A DNA stretch of 64,000 nt from assembly GCA_029339195.1 (NCBI GenBank), contig JAPTJF010000017.1, positions 1-64,000 on the forward strand, in the 5' to 3' direction. Position 1 is the first letter of the stretch. Every line of letters begins with the position of its first letter. A model generated the notes under the pieces. The model made no database searches. It had not been told where the DNA came from and saw nothing but the letters and a program-made list of their open reading frames with translations. Of the stretch, positions 51,219 through 63,100 are shown piece by piece. A program made the translations under genes and the position numbers. This DNA is from Micractinium sp. NFX-FRZ. Its lineage: Eukaryota; Chlorophyta; Trebouxiophyceae; Chlorellales; Chlorellaceae.

Positions 51219-52249
51219 ATGGCGCTTGAGCGGAGAGCCGCCGCCTTTGGAACCCCAACTGACCGCCGAGTCGGTGCCGCCACCGACGCACCCGACCCGG
51301 GCACCTTCTCAGCGGCATTCAGTAAGGGGCTTGGGCACCAAATTTCCCTCGCCCACTATCTGCAGGCTGGCTGCCCCAGTGCCCAAGGCAGCAACTGAGG
51401 GTGGACGTGCACGGCACGCCAACGGCCGCCGCGGCACCGCCTCCGCCTGTCAGCTGTCCCTCGCGCCTGCAGCAGTCTCCAACGCGCTACGACGGCGGGT
51501 CCTTCGACCCCTTTGCGCCAGCCCCTGATGATGAGTTGCCAGGCTGCACGCCGATGTGCGGTCAGCCGGCGGCGGCTCCAGCGGCGCCGCCTGCGGTAGC
51601 GCGCAAGCCTGCCATTGACAGCTCGCCGGTGCTGGCCGCGCCGGCAGTGTCGCTGCTGCAGGCTGACCGCGTGCAGAGCTGTCCGCCAGAGCGCGTGGGG
51701 CGTCGTGGCACGCGCCCGCTGCTTCGTGTCAGGTGTGTGCAGGTTTCAATGCGCCTGTCTGGTGGGTGCTGACTGGCGGATGCGGGCTCCTTCCTGGCAG
51801 TGCTGCCATGTGAATAGTGTGTGCCTCTGCCATCAACTGTAGCCTGCTCCCATCCCTCCCGCTGACGCAGGGTCAAGCGCTCGCTTAGCGGCGCAGTGGC
51901 GGCAGCCGCAGGCAGCAGCAGCGGATGCCTGGCGCGGCGCTCGTTTGACGCCCCCAGCCAGCCGCCACCGCCGCAGCTGGCAGGGTGCAGCCGCAAGCGG
52001 ATAGAAGCCGACCTTCTGAGCCCACCGCTGCCACGCAAGAGCTCCCGTACCCTGCTGGACGACCAGCAGGCTGCCGACATGATGGCTCGCCTGCATCTGG
52101 CTCCGCCGCAGCTGGGTGCTGGCGGCGGTGCACACCCCAGCGCTGTGCCGACAGCGCTGAGCCTGGCACAGTGGTCAGCTGCAGCTGGCAGCTCGGCTGT
52201 GGCTGCCGCGGCAACAGCGCTGCCGGTCGCTAGCGGGCCCCTGGCGTGA
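51219..52249 (+). CDS. Unrecognised protein, 282 aa
   Basis: Three exons (51219-51321, 51366-51732, 51871-52249) with GTAAGG and GTGTGT donors join to 849 nt ending TGA. The protein starts MALERRAAAFGTPTDRR, is Pro/Ala/Ser-rich and largely disordered, with short conserved-looking islands: RYDGGSFDPFAPAPDDE, VKRSLSGAV, SRKRIEADLLSPPLPRKSSR and LLDDQQAADMMARL. The basic SRKR and the SP/TP sites suggest a phosphorylated nuclear regulator, but that is inference and no domain is recognised. An upstream ATG at about 51041 could give a different first exon. Confidence 0.6.
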
Positions 52250-52668
52250 GGGAGCTACGATCACGCCCTGCAGTCAGGGCCGTTGCCCTCTTGCCCTGTG
52301 ACCCTCATTAAAAGCAGGCCCCTTTCTTTGCTCGTCTGCTCTCGCTTCTCATCGTACTTTACTACCTGCTGCTTCCAGGCGCTCGCGGCGTCACATTGCT
52401 GGTGCCGTGCGCCAGCAGCTGGGGTATCCCTCTCACACTCTCAGGAGTGCATGCACCACCCCCACAGTCACCCTCCTGCTCCCTTCACCGCTCCGCTCCG
52501 TTCTCTGCTTGCAACACCCTCTTCTTTTGCTCCGGTCCAGACCGACCCCTCCGGCTGATGCTCTTTGATGCTCTGCCCCTCTTATCCCACGTCGGCCCTG
52601 GCTTCTATTAAGCTGTCACAGCTCTCACCTTGATCAGGCTTGAAGTGCGAAGGTGGGGAATCAAGTTA
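52250..52668. other. Intergenic region before the MITE-like element
   Basis: Downstream flank of the unknown gene; CT-rich, no coding signal. Confidence 0.45.
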
Positions 52669-53309
52669 GGCCAGACAAACTGGATTCTGAGATGAGGCTA
52701 CCCCCCCCCCTCGGAATCGGCTCCCCCTGGGGTTCCTTCGTTGTGTACCAGGAAATGACAAAAAGGCACAGAAAAGGGGCGGCAGCGCCATCAGGGAGCC
52801 GCCAGGGCGGCCGGTGCGAGAAGGCTGTTGAAAAAATGACTAACATTGAGGTGTTTACTGTGTAGTTTTCACCTTGGAGCTGCCCCTGCGCCTCCACGGC
52901 ATGCCACGTGGCATACATGTCTTTTCTCGGGGCTTTGCGGCCCTTTGGGAAGTCTTGTCATCTGTGAAACCGTGCACTCCCACAACCGTACACTTGGCAA
53001 GGGAGAACAAGTGATGCGGACAAGTAGCATTGACTGCCCCTCATGGAGGCAGGAGAGCGGGGGGCACCCCAGCACTTGCAGCGTCAGCCCGTGCGGGTCA
53101 TTCAATCTGCCGCGCTTCCCCATCCAAATAGTGTGCGACGCGTGCAACCCTCTGTACATGGCCCAGCATGATGCATCGGCACAGAAGAGGGCTTCGGAGC
53201 TGTCCCACAGCCAGCAACGAAAAAGGCCAACGAACGAAACTCTCCCCTCCCCCCCCTCGGTTCGCTGACAGTTTCGCTAGCCTCATCTCAGAATCCAGTT
53301 TGTCTGGCC
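52669..53309. mobile_element. MITE-like DNA transposon, PIF/Harbinger type (non-autonomous)
   Basis: 641 bp bounded by perfect 32-bp terminal inverted repeats (52669-52700 and 53278-53309), starting GGCCAGACAAAC and ending GTTTGTCTGGCC. TTA flanks both ends (52666-52668, 53310-53312), a 3-bp target duplication. TTA/TAA duplications and GG-starting repeats are typical of PIF/Harbinger elements. No transposase-like frame lies inside, so it depends on an enzyme made elsewhere. Identical repeats suggest recent activity. Confidence 0.85.
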
Positions 53310-53942
53310 TTACAGACGAGCGCTTGTGATGTGTGTGCTGGAGGGAACGTATTGCATTTTGTGCGCCTGCCGCATGGCCAGCCCAAGGGGTGCATGATGA
53401 CGCCAGAGACATCAGGTGGCATGAACTGTCAAGTCGCGGGCCAGGGTTTAAAACAGCTCTGGCGAGGCTCCACAGTGTCGGAACATGTGATGGGCTCCTG
53501 CAGCGTAGTGCTGCACTGCACTGCACAAGACCTGAGGCCCTGATGCAGGTACCGGAAGAACCACGCGTGCCGTCAGTACCGGCAAAATGGCGGCGCCAAG
53601 TCCTGTGCCCCTCCAGTGCCTTGGCGTGTGGCTTACATATATTTATAACAGCCTCACTAGTGTGTGCGTCACCCAGATGGTAATCTTGATGGGCCGCGGG
53701 CTAGACTGGTCTGAGTGGTGCCACCTGCCTGGGGCAGAGCGGGAAGGTGGGCATCCCTGCCACAGAATTGAGTCGCCAGCTCAGCAGGTCCCCAGATCAC
53801 CAGATTTGCATTTGGGCCATTACTCACTGTTCCTGGTTCGTTGCTGCATTCGAGGCGAGGCAGACGCGAGGCCAACCAAGACACGACACCATGGCGGCCG
53901 CTCCGCTGCGAGTAACAGGTGCGCCTTTGTCGGTATGGAGTG

Positions 53943-53961
53943 GTGTGTGTGTGTGTGTGTG
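53943..53961. repeat. GT microsatellite
   Basis: About nine uninterrupted GT units. Confidence 0.9.
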
Positions 53962-55312
53962 GTGGGGGGTCCTGGCATCAAGGTCGGCCCAGCTCCAGGA
54001 CCACCAGGCCTGTGTAGCGGCACTCTTGCTGCGTCGTGCTAATAATTGTATAATTATGGGTCTGCTTCAAACCTGAAGGTCAGTACCCTACTAGAACGCC
54101 GCAGGCGCCCACTCCGCCCAGTCTGTGGCTGGCAGCGCTTGCGGTCCCGCCGCCGCTGGCAATTTTGTGTGAGGCTGACAACAGCCACTTATAAGTAAGC
54201 TAATGGTGTATGCCGTGAACCTTCACAGGCTGGCTGAGTAAGGTTAGGCTGCAACACGACCAGGTGATGCCCAGTAAAGTTCAACACCCCTTGGTGCCGT
54301 GAATGCTGCAGGCTGCTGTGGCCGCCGTAAGCTGGCATTTGGGCCGGCCCGCTGCGGCGCTTCTGTGGTCGCCCACGCTTTGAGCGGCAGTCAACCAATC
54401 AGGATGGGTCCCTTGGCCTGCAAGCCATGGTGCACACGCTGTAGTTTGCCAACCACTTCAAACCCACTTCCAAAAGTCTACACCCTCCAAAAGACCACCA
54501 TTCCATTGTTGCCGCCACCTCACCCTTGCTGCTGTGGGACGGCGTTTCACACGGTGCAAGCGCATCCCAACCACCTGCATGCATGCACACCTTCCCCTGT
54601 CCCCCATCCCACTGCCTTCTGCCGATCATTCAGTGTGGTCATCTTGTCGTGTTGATCAGTCCCCTCACGTTGCCGCAGGAAACCGCTCACACCTGCATGT
54701 GTTTTCCCGTCCTTCCAGCAACACACACCTGCGCACCCACCCAAGGGGATCCTTTCTTGACCCCTATAACCCCCGCTAGAACGTGTGCATTCATTCGATG
54801 CTGCGCCCTCCTCCGACCCCTGAAGATTCAGCTATCGCAATGCGGCACAATGCACCGTTCATGCCAAAAGAAGCGCATACTGCCAGTTTGATCTGCCACC
54901 CCATCCATCTGCCGCCAATGGTTTCCATGTTGAGTAGTGCCTTGTAATGCGCGTTTGACCAAAGCCCAGGAATGGCAATGCGTTGAGAGAGGAAAGGGCG
55001 TGTTGCGTGCCAGTGGCTCGGGAACGCCAGCCAGAGGTGTGCGCAGCGGGGACATGCCGGCAGTTCCGGAGACATGCGCTTCCCGTTCATACGCCCAAGT
55101 AATCAGCGTACAAGAAGCACGGAAGATGTGAACAATTGGTGCAAGCTGGATGTGCTGCAGGCTCAACAGCCACCATTCAACTGTGCCAGCTCAGGCAGGG
55201 TGACACCACTCACAAGGGGCGGTGCTCATGCACCTTGCAGCGGGGCCGACCATGTAACTTGCTCTCTTGGCCTGCCTCTGGGGCGGCAGCGAAAGACAAT
55301 AACTTCACGCCA

Positions 55313-55317
55313 TTACA
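55313..55317 (-). terminator. Poly(A) signal TGTAA of the IFT56 gene
   Basis: TGTAA on the minus strand about 58 bases past the stop codon. Confidence 0.5.
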
Positions 55318-55374
55318 CTATGCAGTCAATGAACCGCAAGTCGCAGGTGCCTTCGGCAGTCGGAACGCGCTGCA

Positions 55375-58236
55375 TCAGAGCTGCACGCCGTTCTCGCGCG
55401 CCCACTGCGCCACCGCTGCCGCTATTGCGTGCGCCTGCGGATTGGCGCTGCCTCGCAGCATGCCCGCAAGCTCCGGCAGCACGCCGCCTGCCTCATCCCG
55501 CCCCTCCACCACGTCTCTGAATGCCGCGATGCAAGCCGCGCGCTTGCCCTCCCAGGCAGCAGCCGCGACCGTCGCCAGCGCCGCAGGCACGCTGGTCGTG
55601 AGCCCCCCCAGCGCATGGTACACACGTGCTGCCCACAAGAAGGCCCCTGCCTGGAAGTACTCACTGCCCAGCAGCGACAGCAGGTCGGCCACCGCGGGTG
55701 CTGCCCCCGCCCGTGCCTGCGCCTGCAGGTACACCTGCCATGCTGCCTCGGGCTGCCCACAGCGCACCAGGCAGCGGGCCAGCCAGGAGTGGTAGGCTGG
55801 GTCCTCCAGGATGTCACGGCGCTGCAGACAGCAGGGAGGGGAAGGCAACCAGGACTGAAAGTCAGTGAGCAGAGATGTTACATTGTGCAAGGCAAGAGCG
55901 AGGAACAGGAGGGAGTGCAAGCAGGCTGCTTTGGATGGCGATGTGGCTGCCAGGGAGACCAGGGGGCACACCCATGATGGCGGCCACTCGGTGGCACCCA
56001 CCCCTGCCCAAGTGCCGGCTGCCACGTGCGACAATGCAGACGTCAACACGTACACAAAAGACAGAACCCAACGCCCTTCCCACCTGGATGGACTGCAGCG
56101 CCTGGGCAGCGCCCTCCCACTGCCCCACTGCGCCGCGCGCCAGTCCCAGGTTCCAGCTCAGCGCGTCGTCCCCCTCACACACTTCAGCCACCGACTCAAG
56201 GTACGGCAGCGCCTGGTCGGGCTGCGCCGCCAGCAGCAGCGCTGAAGCCATGCACTGCCGGCCGGGCACCTGCAGGTGCAAAGAGCAGGCCAAGGGCAGA
56301 GCGGCTGGGTGGGTGCAACACTCTGCGTGTGTGTTTAAAGCGCCAGCGAGGCGGCCCGCAGCCCTAGCATACAGGCTCTGTCTACCTGGTGCTGGCAGCA
56401 GGCGAGCAGGCATGCAGCGTGGCGCTCCCTTCACCCACCGTGTCCAGCTCTGTAGGTGAGCTGCCCACCGCCAGGAAGCTCTCCCGTGCCCGCTGTATGT
56501 GCTCAGCCGACCCGCTGGCCTGGCCGTGCAGCGCGCACGCCACGCCCTGCAGTGCATTTGTGTAGTAGCACACCGGTGTGAGGCTCCACCATGCGGCATT
56601 GCCTGCGACATTGGGACTTGTGTGAGGCTCCATGCAGCTTTGAATGAGGCCGCCTTGGTACGTCAGGACTCAACCGCAGACCCAACGCTGTGCAGCTTCT
56701 GATTTGGCGCAGCAGCCACGCCCCGGCCCCACCTCGCAGATGTGCTCGAAAGCGGTGCCGGGCTCCATGCCACGCAGCAGGCCCAGCGCGCGGGCTGGGT
56801 CGCCCCGCCGGCAGTAGAACAGCACCAGGTTAAGGCGCGCCTCGGGCACCACTCCCACCAGCGGCGGCAGCACCTGCGGCGGGGCAGAGGGTTGCAGGGG
56901 CGGTGTGCACATAACCTCACAGGCATGACGTGGTGCTGTGACTTGTCGTGTGGCTTCACCACCCACACGCACTGCAGGGCATGTCAACCCACGGCCGGTC
57001 AATCCATCCTTGCTTGCCACATGCACTCTTATGTGACGCACCTGCAGCCCGCCCTGGCCTTCGCTGAAGACGACTGCATTGTGCCGAATGAGCGCCGTGC
57101 CCGACACGTGCTGCAGCGACTGGTGGCCGGCTTGCTGCAGCAGGCCTTCCTCCGCCGGCGGTGGCGCCAGCAGCTCGCGTGGCAGCGTGCCCAGGCTGTG
57201 CAGCGCTGCCGCCCCGCCCCCCGCACGGAACTCGTTGCAGGCCCGCAGGTTGGCGGCCAGCACGCTGTCGGGATGCGCGGCCTGTGGAATGGTGGGAGGA
57301 GAAAAGTAGTGCGGGACAATGTAAGGATGTTGGGTAGTGGGCATCTGGTGCACCAAGTGGGTGCTGCCTTCAAGAGCCCCATGGTGCATGGTTCGCTTGT
57401 GCTGTACATCACCAAGCAACCAATTCACCATGGTGCTGGATTGACGTACGCTGCACGCTCTTTGTTGCCGCGGCTCGGGAGCAGTTGAATTTCTGCTGCC
57501 AGCCATCCAGCTGGCCTGCCCTGCCCCCACCCGCCTGCCCCGCCCACCTGGTACGCCGCCACGTGTGCCGCGCTCCCCTCCCAGTCGTCCTGCATGTAGG
57601 CGCAGAGCGCCAGGTAGAAGCGCAGTGCGTGCAGCTCGGGAAACTGGTCTAGCAGGCCCTCATAGATTGCCGCGGCTGCGCCGTAGTCGTTTCGAGCGTA
57701 GAGGGCGGCAGCCAGCGACAGCTGGTCATCCACGCCGCCAGCACCCAGCGCCGCCTCCCACTGCTCGGTGTCTGGCGCAGCGTCGCCCGACGCGCCGTCG
57801 GTGTGCATCTTGGCAACGCAGTGCAGAAGAAGACGTGTCTTGAGCGGGCAGTCGGGGCCCTGCAGGCGGCGGCACACATCGGGCGGTGACGGCTGCTCGG
57901 ATGCAAGGGTGCAGGGCCCTTGACCGCTCAACCAAGTTGCCTACTGAACAGGGATCTCCCAGCACCTGTGCCCCTCACCCTTTGCGCCACTGCATGCGCC
58001 TCCTGATAACGCCGCAGCTGGAAGAGGCAGGCCGCGCGGTGCAGGTCATACGGCTTGCCGTCGTTGCCGGCGGCGGTGAACATCTCCAGCGCCTCCTCCA
58101 CCGCACCAGCATGGAACAGCAGCCAGGCGCGCCACTGCTCGGCCGCCGCACGAGGCAGGCCAGGCGTGGACTTGAAGATGGTTTGGGCTGCAGCAAAGTC
58201 ACGGCGCTGCAGGGCAGCCTCCAGCGGCGCCGCCAT
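55375..58236 (-). CDS. IFT56: Intraflagellar transport protein IFT56 (TTC26/DYF-13), 563 aa
   Basis: Seven exons on the minus strand sum to 1,692 nt: 58236-57979, 57859-57548, 57281-57042, 56873-56733, 56546-56439, 56269-56084, 55821-55375. The TPR-like sequence follows TTC26 end to end: [139 protein letters not shown], and a final VAQWARENGVQL. Length is close to human TTC26 (about 554). IFT56 is an IFT-B subunit that carries motility cargoes into flagella. The reading frame is intact with no stop or frameshift. The N-terminal basic leader of the animal protein is absent, so a further first exon upstream is possible. Confidence 0.93.
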
Positions 58237-58705
58237 GCTGCTGGTCAACGGGACGTGGAAGCGAGGCGCGGCAGGCTGGCAGGAGAGTTCCAGAGGCGCA
58301 TGGAACCTTGCAATTGGCTGGCGAGTCGCGGATGTGAAGCAGAGGGTCAATGAAGCTCGTGACATGCAAGGCAGGCGCAGCAGCGGCTTGCTCCCAGAAG
58401 TGCGTCTTGCTGCTGATGAACGGCACAGCATCTTACTGCATACTCCTGCTCGAGCCCCGGCACTATCCGCACCCGCGCCGCCATATTTTTCAGCGCGCTT
58501 CGGCGCCACCATTTGCCGCCAGCCGCAGAGCAGCGAGAAATAGACACAGAGAGGAGGAGCTGTCGCAGCAAGCCAGGTGCGGCAGGGACGCATGCATGGC
58601 GGAGGCCATGGTGCCGCCTGCCGCCAGGCTGCCGCCGCCACTCAAGCTGTCGCTTTGCGTATATAATGTAGTTGTCTGCACCCCTGACAACTGCAGGGCG
58701 GCACC
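58237..58705. promoter_or_regulatory. Divergent promoter region with TATA-like box
   Basis: 470 bases between the IFT56 start (minus) and the start at 58706 (plus). A TATATAAT sequence at 58660-58667 lies about 46 bases upstream of the plus-strand ATG and is a plausible TATA box for that gene. Confidence 0.45.
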
Positions 58706-59673
58706 ATGTCCAAAAAGAACAACCAAGGCACGCGACGCAACATGCACGCGGCGCGGCTAGAGAGTGCGTGCAGCCACCCGCCCGCCTGCCGGACGCCGCC
58801 CCTGCTGCCTGCCCAGCATGCGCCCGCCCTTTCATGACGCTCCCCACCTCCAGTGCTGCCCTGACACGACACAACTCGCCCCGGATCATCCCTGCAGAGG
58901 AGAAGGAGGATGCTGAGAAGCGCAAGGCAAAGTCTGAGTACAAGAAGGAGCGGTTGGCGGCGGCGGACCGCATGGGGGTGGCAGCACCCAAGCGGCTCAA
59001 GCGCAAGGCCAAGAAGGGGGTGCGCATCAAGAAGCACGTGGTGGTGCGGGTGAGTTGCCGATGGCAAGGTTGTTAGAGCGGGATGGTTCCAGCCATGTCG
59101 GTCCCAAGCTACGAGGTACAATGGTGGGTGTGGCGGTGGGCAGGGTCCGGCTGCAAGCCCAGAGTGCGCTGCTGCCTGCTGCCCTGCTGCCAACCCTGTG
59201 GCTACCCTGCCGCCTCAGACAACCACTACGTGCCTCCTCTTCCCTCTTGCTGATGCTGCTAATGTTCACTGCTCACGCCTACCGCACCCCTCGCATGCCG
59301 CCCACCCGCCCTACACCGTCCCTTGCCCGCCCGCCCACCCGCCCCGGCCCTCCCCTCCATGCCCGCGCCCATGCTGCTGCAGGGTATCAAGGTGACCGAT
59401 GCGGAGAGCAAGCAGAAGATCAAGGAGCTGCTGGCTGCTGAGGAGGCTATGAAGGCGATGATGATGGATGCAGAGGGAGGAGTGGAGGAGGGCGGCAAGC
59501 AGGGCGGCGGCGGCGACCGCTCGATGCGCGCCGTGGTGGGCAGCGGCAGCGGCAAGAAGGAGAAGCGGGTGGGCGTGGGCGGCGGCGCGCGCGTCAAGGG
59601 CGGCAGTAGCGTCAAGGTGAAGGCCAAGGGGGGCAAGGGCAAGGCCAAGGCGGTTGGGATGGCGCTGGACTGA
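58706..59673 (+). CDS. Small basic Lys-rich protein, 166 aa, unknown
   Basis: Three exons (58706-58763, 58898-59049, 59383-59673) join to 501 nt ending TGA. It begins MSKKNNQGTRRNMHAARLEK, continues as a charged helix (KRKAKSEYKKERLAAADRMG, KRLKRKAKKGVRIKKH), then an acidic helix with several Met (EEAMKAMMMDAEGG), and ends in a Gly/Lys-rich tail. This composition is typical of nucleolar or ribosome-biogenesis factors, but no family is recognised. A TGTAA poly(A) motif lies at 59986-59990. Confidence 0.7.
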
Positions 59674-60116
59674 GGCTGCACCCAGCGCACCGCACAGCTG
59701 GCGCCCTCACTGCCGGGCTATGCCCCCTGTGTTCCTCGTCCTGTTTTCTCTTCCTGACTCTTGACACGCTGTTCCTCACCTTGTATGCCAGCCACCGACC
59801 CTTTCACGCTCCCGACACCTGTCCCAGCAACCCAATTCTTGCTAGCTGTCCCTCTGCTTGCTCTCCCGCCGCGCCCCCTCGGCTGTTGAGGTGCTACACG
59901 CTCCAGCTCCTCTTTATCGTTCTGCATCCCTTTCCCGCCCTGCTGCAACACGTCTTTTTCACTGGTAGCACCACCAACGCAGCTCTGTAACAACAGAAAG
60001 TGTAGGTTGAGCTGGTGCCAAAAACTGGCAGGTGGAAAGAAGTTGCCTGTTGGACCCTTGGACTGCCCTTCATGACTGCTGTCACGCTCCAGTCGAGTTA
60101 AGAAGCAGCCAGGATC
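59674..60116. other. Intergenic region with TGTAA
   Basis: 3'UTR of the basic-protein gene, TGTAA at 59986-59990, then the presumed promoter of the next gene. Confidence 0.5.
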
Positions 60117-63100
60117 ATGCTGTGCAGCAAGGCGGATTTACAGATGCCACTGGTGGCGCACCTCCACCGCCCAGCCCGCTCTGTTGCGCGGCTGGGCACT
60201 TCCAGCAGCCTGGGCGCCTTTCAAAGTTCAGGCTGCAGGCCGGCCAGCCTCAGCAGGCATGGGCCGCCTGCACCACCGGCGCAGCCGCCGGCCGCCGCGG
60301 GCAGCGCCGCCGCCGCCGGATGCCCAAGCCAGCGCTGCGCCTCGCTGCCGCGCTGGGCGGTGGAGAAGGCTGTGGATGCGCTGAAGGAGGAGCACGCCAA
60401 GCCGACAGACAGGGAGGTGGCTGCAGCCGCCACTGCAGCTCTGGTGGCGACGAGCTCAACGCTGGCGCAGTCCAAGACAGCGGTGGGCGGGGCGGCGGGG
60501 CGGTGCGAGGGCCAGGAGCAATGATGGGGAAAGAGTCATGGTGATCTAAGACTTGGGTTCACATTGAGCAGTTTGCGAACTGACCCCCAAGCTGTTGCCA
60601 CCTCGGTGGGAAGCCCATGCACTAAGCTGGGCAACCTCGCTGTACCGCCTGCAGGTCGGCTACCTCGCCAGGGAGGCGCCCATGCGCACCTGGCTGCCCC
60701 TGCTGCTGTGCGCCGCCGCCGCCGCATTCGGCGCCGCCACCGCGCGGCGCCAGGTGGTGTGGGCGGCAGCGGGCGGGATCGCCGCCTTCACCCTCACCAT
60801 CTGGCAGGTGGCCATGTTTGTGTGCAGGCGGCCAGAAGGGGCGTGTGTGTGTGTGAGGCAAGGCTGACAAGCCGGGCAGCCGGGCAGCCATGCGCTTGCG
60901 GTCGCCAGCAGCATCCCAATTAGCGCGCTTCGGCACCCCAGGGTCTTGCAACGGCTGGCCGGTCCCATCAAAGCGGCAGCCCGTGGCAGCCTGACACTTC
61001 CCTCTCGACTGTGTCTGATCCCCCGCCCGAGTGCACCCATCCCCAGTGCACCCCACGTACTGCTCACCTGCTGTACCTGCCACCTTTAAAACCCCACCCC
61101 TGCCGCCTCCCCTTGCTCCCCAGGTTCTCACCCCGCTGGTGCGCCGCTTCCAGGCGCTGAGGAGCAAGCTGATTGAGAACGACTACGCCGCCAAGGAGCG
61201 CCTGGATGCTGCGGCCGAGCAGCTGCGGTAAGCAAAGCCTCAACAAAGCAGGTGCAGTAGGCTGGAGACGGCAGTCGAGCAGCTGCAAGGATGCGCGCGT
61301 TTGCAGCTCACATCAAGGGTGCTGAGAGTCTCAGTTCCGAGCAGGCTGCCTGCACTTCTGCCCTGGCCTGCTCATCATGCAGCCAGTCTGGCGAGCTGGC
61401 AAGCCCTTTCATGCACCCGCCCTTTGGCTGCATGTTCAACCGTCTGCCCTCACACCGTGCCTGCCTGCCTGCCTGCCCGCTTGGCCCGCATGCAGCAAGG
61501 TGATTAGCGAGCGCAGCGAGGCGCAGCAGGAGGCGGAGAAGGTGAGCGGGCACTGTTGCCCGACCTGGTTCCTTTAACCTTTGGCTCCTACCCGGGGCAC
61601 TCAGGTGCACTCCCTTTCTTGACACACAGAGGCATTGCCAAGCCAAGCCAAAACAGTGCCCGTCCTGTCTCTGCCCCTGGCCATCCCATGCAGGCCAAGC
61701 GGCAGGAGGCCCAGCTGCGGCAGCAGGCCGAGCAGGCAAGCGTCGCCAGCAGGGATGGCGCGGATGCCAGCGCTGCAAGCGCTGTGCAGGCGGCGGAGCG
61801 TCAGGCGGAGCTGGAGAGGCAGCTGGAGGAGCGCCTGCAGCGGGACCAGGTGGGGTGCGGGTGCAGGGACTGGCATGGCATGGAGGGGAGGAATGAATGG
61901 GCAGCGTTGGCGGCACACTTTGTTTGGACAAAGTGTGGTGGGGCTCTCTGGCGGGCGTGCGAGCCCACAGCAAGCACGTTGCTCATCCTGCCCTCACGCC
62001 GGTGCACTCCCCCTCTCCCCTCTCCCCCGTTCCCCGGGCTGCATTGTCTGGCGGGCATCTTAAACAACGCTCACGCTTTGAAGTCCTGACCACTCGCCTT
62101 GGCCTCAGCACATGCCACATGTGACCCTCACCCCTATCTCTTCTTCCCCACATTTCCCTTGAACCGCAGCGCCTGGCGGGCATCCTGAACAATGCGCTGA
62201 ACGCCGCGGCGGTGCCCCACGCGGGGGCAGGGTGGGAGGGGGCCACGGATGTGTCGAGTGAGGAGCTGCAGGGTGACGGGTACGACGAGCGCCCGGTGGA
62301 CCGCAGGTACGGGCTGTAACTCGTTTGGAGGCTGTTGCTGCAGCCGGGGCCTCTTTGCCAGGCAGTATCTTGTGGGGCCTCCGCCTGCTGTGGAGGGGGT
62401 ACATGTTTGCAGCAGGCGGAGGTCTGGGTTGCGGTGGGGGACAGGGTGCCGGGGGCGCATATTTTTGATCTCCGCTCTGTGCTGCCCTGCCCTGCCACTG
62501 CCCTGATCTGCTTGTGCCCTGCAGCGACGATACGGAACTGGCCGACCCTTACCCAATTATTGAATGCAGCAATGCTGAGGACCTGGCAGCCGCGCTGCAG
62601 TCGCGCGTGGTCGTGCTGAGGCAGCAGGCACAGCAGGCGGCGGCCGAGCACGAGGAGGTGAGGGGGCACGACGGCACTGACAGCAGGCCATCATCTGATC
62701 ATTGGAACAGGGAGGGTGGGGGGCAGTGTTTGGTACGGGAGGGGGTGCATGCAGCAGGTCTGGCACCACCAGGGCTTCCTCCCTGTGTGTTGGTCATCCA
62801 CCCTCACCTGTGCACCACACCGACACGGCTCTTGGTGCATCCCACCATTCGTGTCACTTGTGCCCCGCGCAGGTGACCCACCTGCATGCTGAGCTGCGCG
62901 AGCGTGGCGACAGCCTGGTGGCCATGCAAGCCCAGCTGGAGATGGCCAAAGCGGACGCCCGCAGGCTGCCCCAGGCAAGCACGGCTGGTCCTGTGTTTTT
63001 CATGTTTGCAATTTACCTTGCATTGTTGATCCAAATTTTGTGCATGTGTGTTGAAATCCTGAGAGCCCCGCCCGGCTGGCTGCCTGGCTTGCTGGCTGGC

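Larger units (their letters stand above)
53313..55374. other. Gene-poor region
   Basis: About 2 kb with no supported gene. It has a GT microsatellite at 53943-53961, an AT-rich patch near 54040-54056 and a minus-strand TGTAA at 55313-55317 that fits the IFT56 gene. Short frames (for example from 53587 and 54299) lack family resemblance. Confidence 0.5.

Noticed and set aside
52653..52865. Open frame starting just upstream of and running into the MITE-like element
   Set aside because: It crosses the terminal repeat and has no transposase features; better seen as chance.
53880..54076. Possible gene starting MAAAPLRVTG
   Set aside because: The frame runs through the GT microsatellite, with no plausible exon structure or homology.
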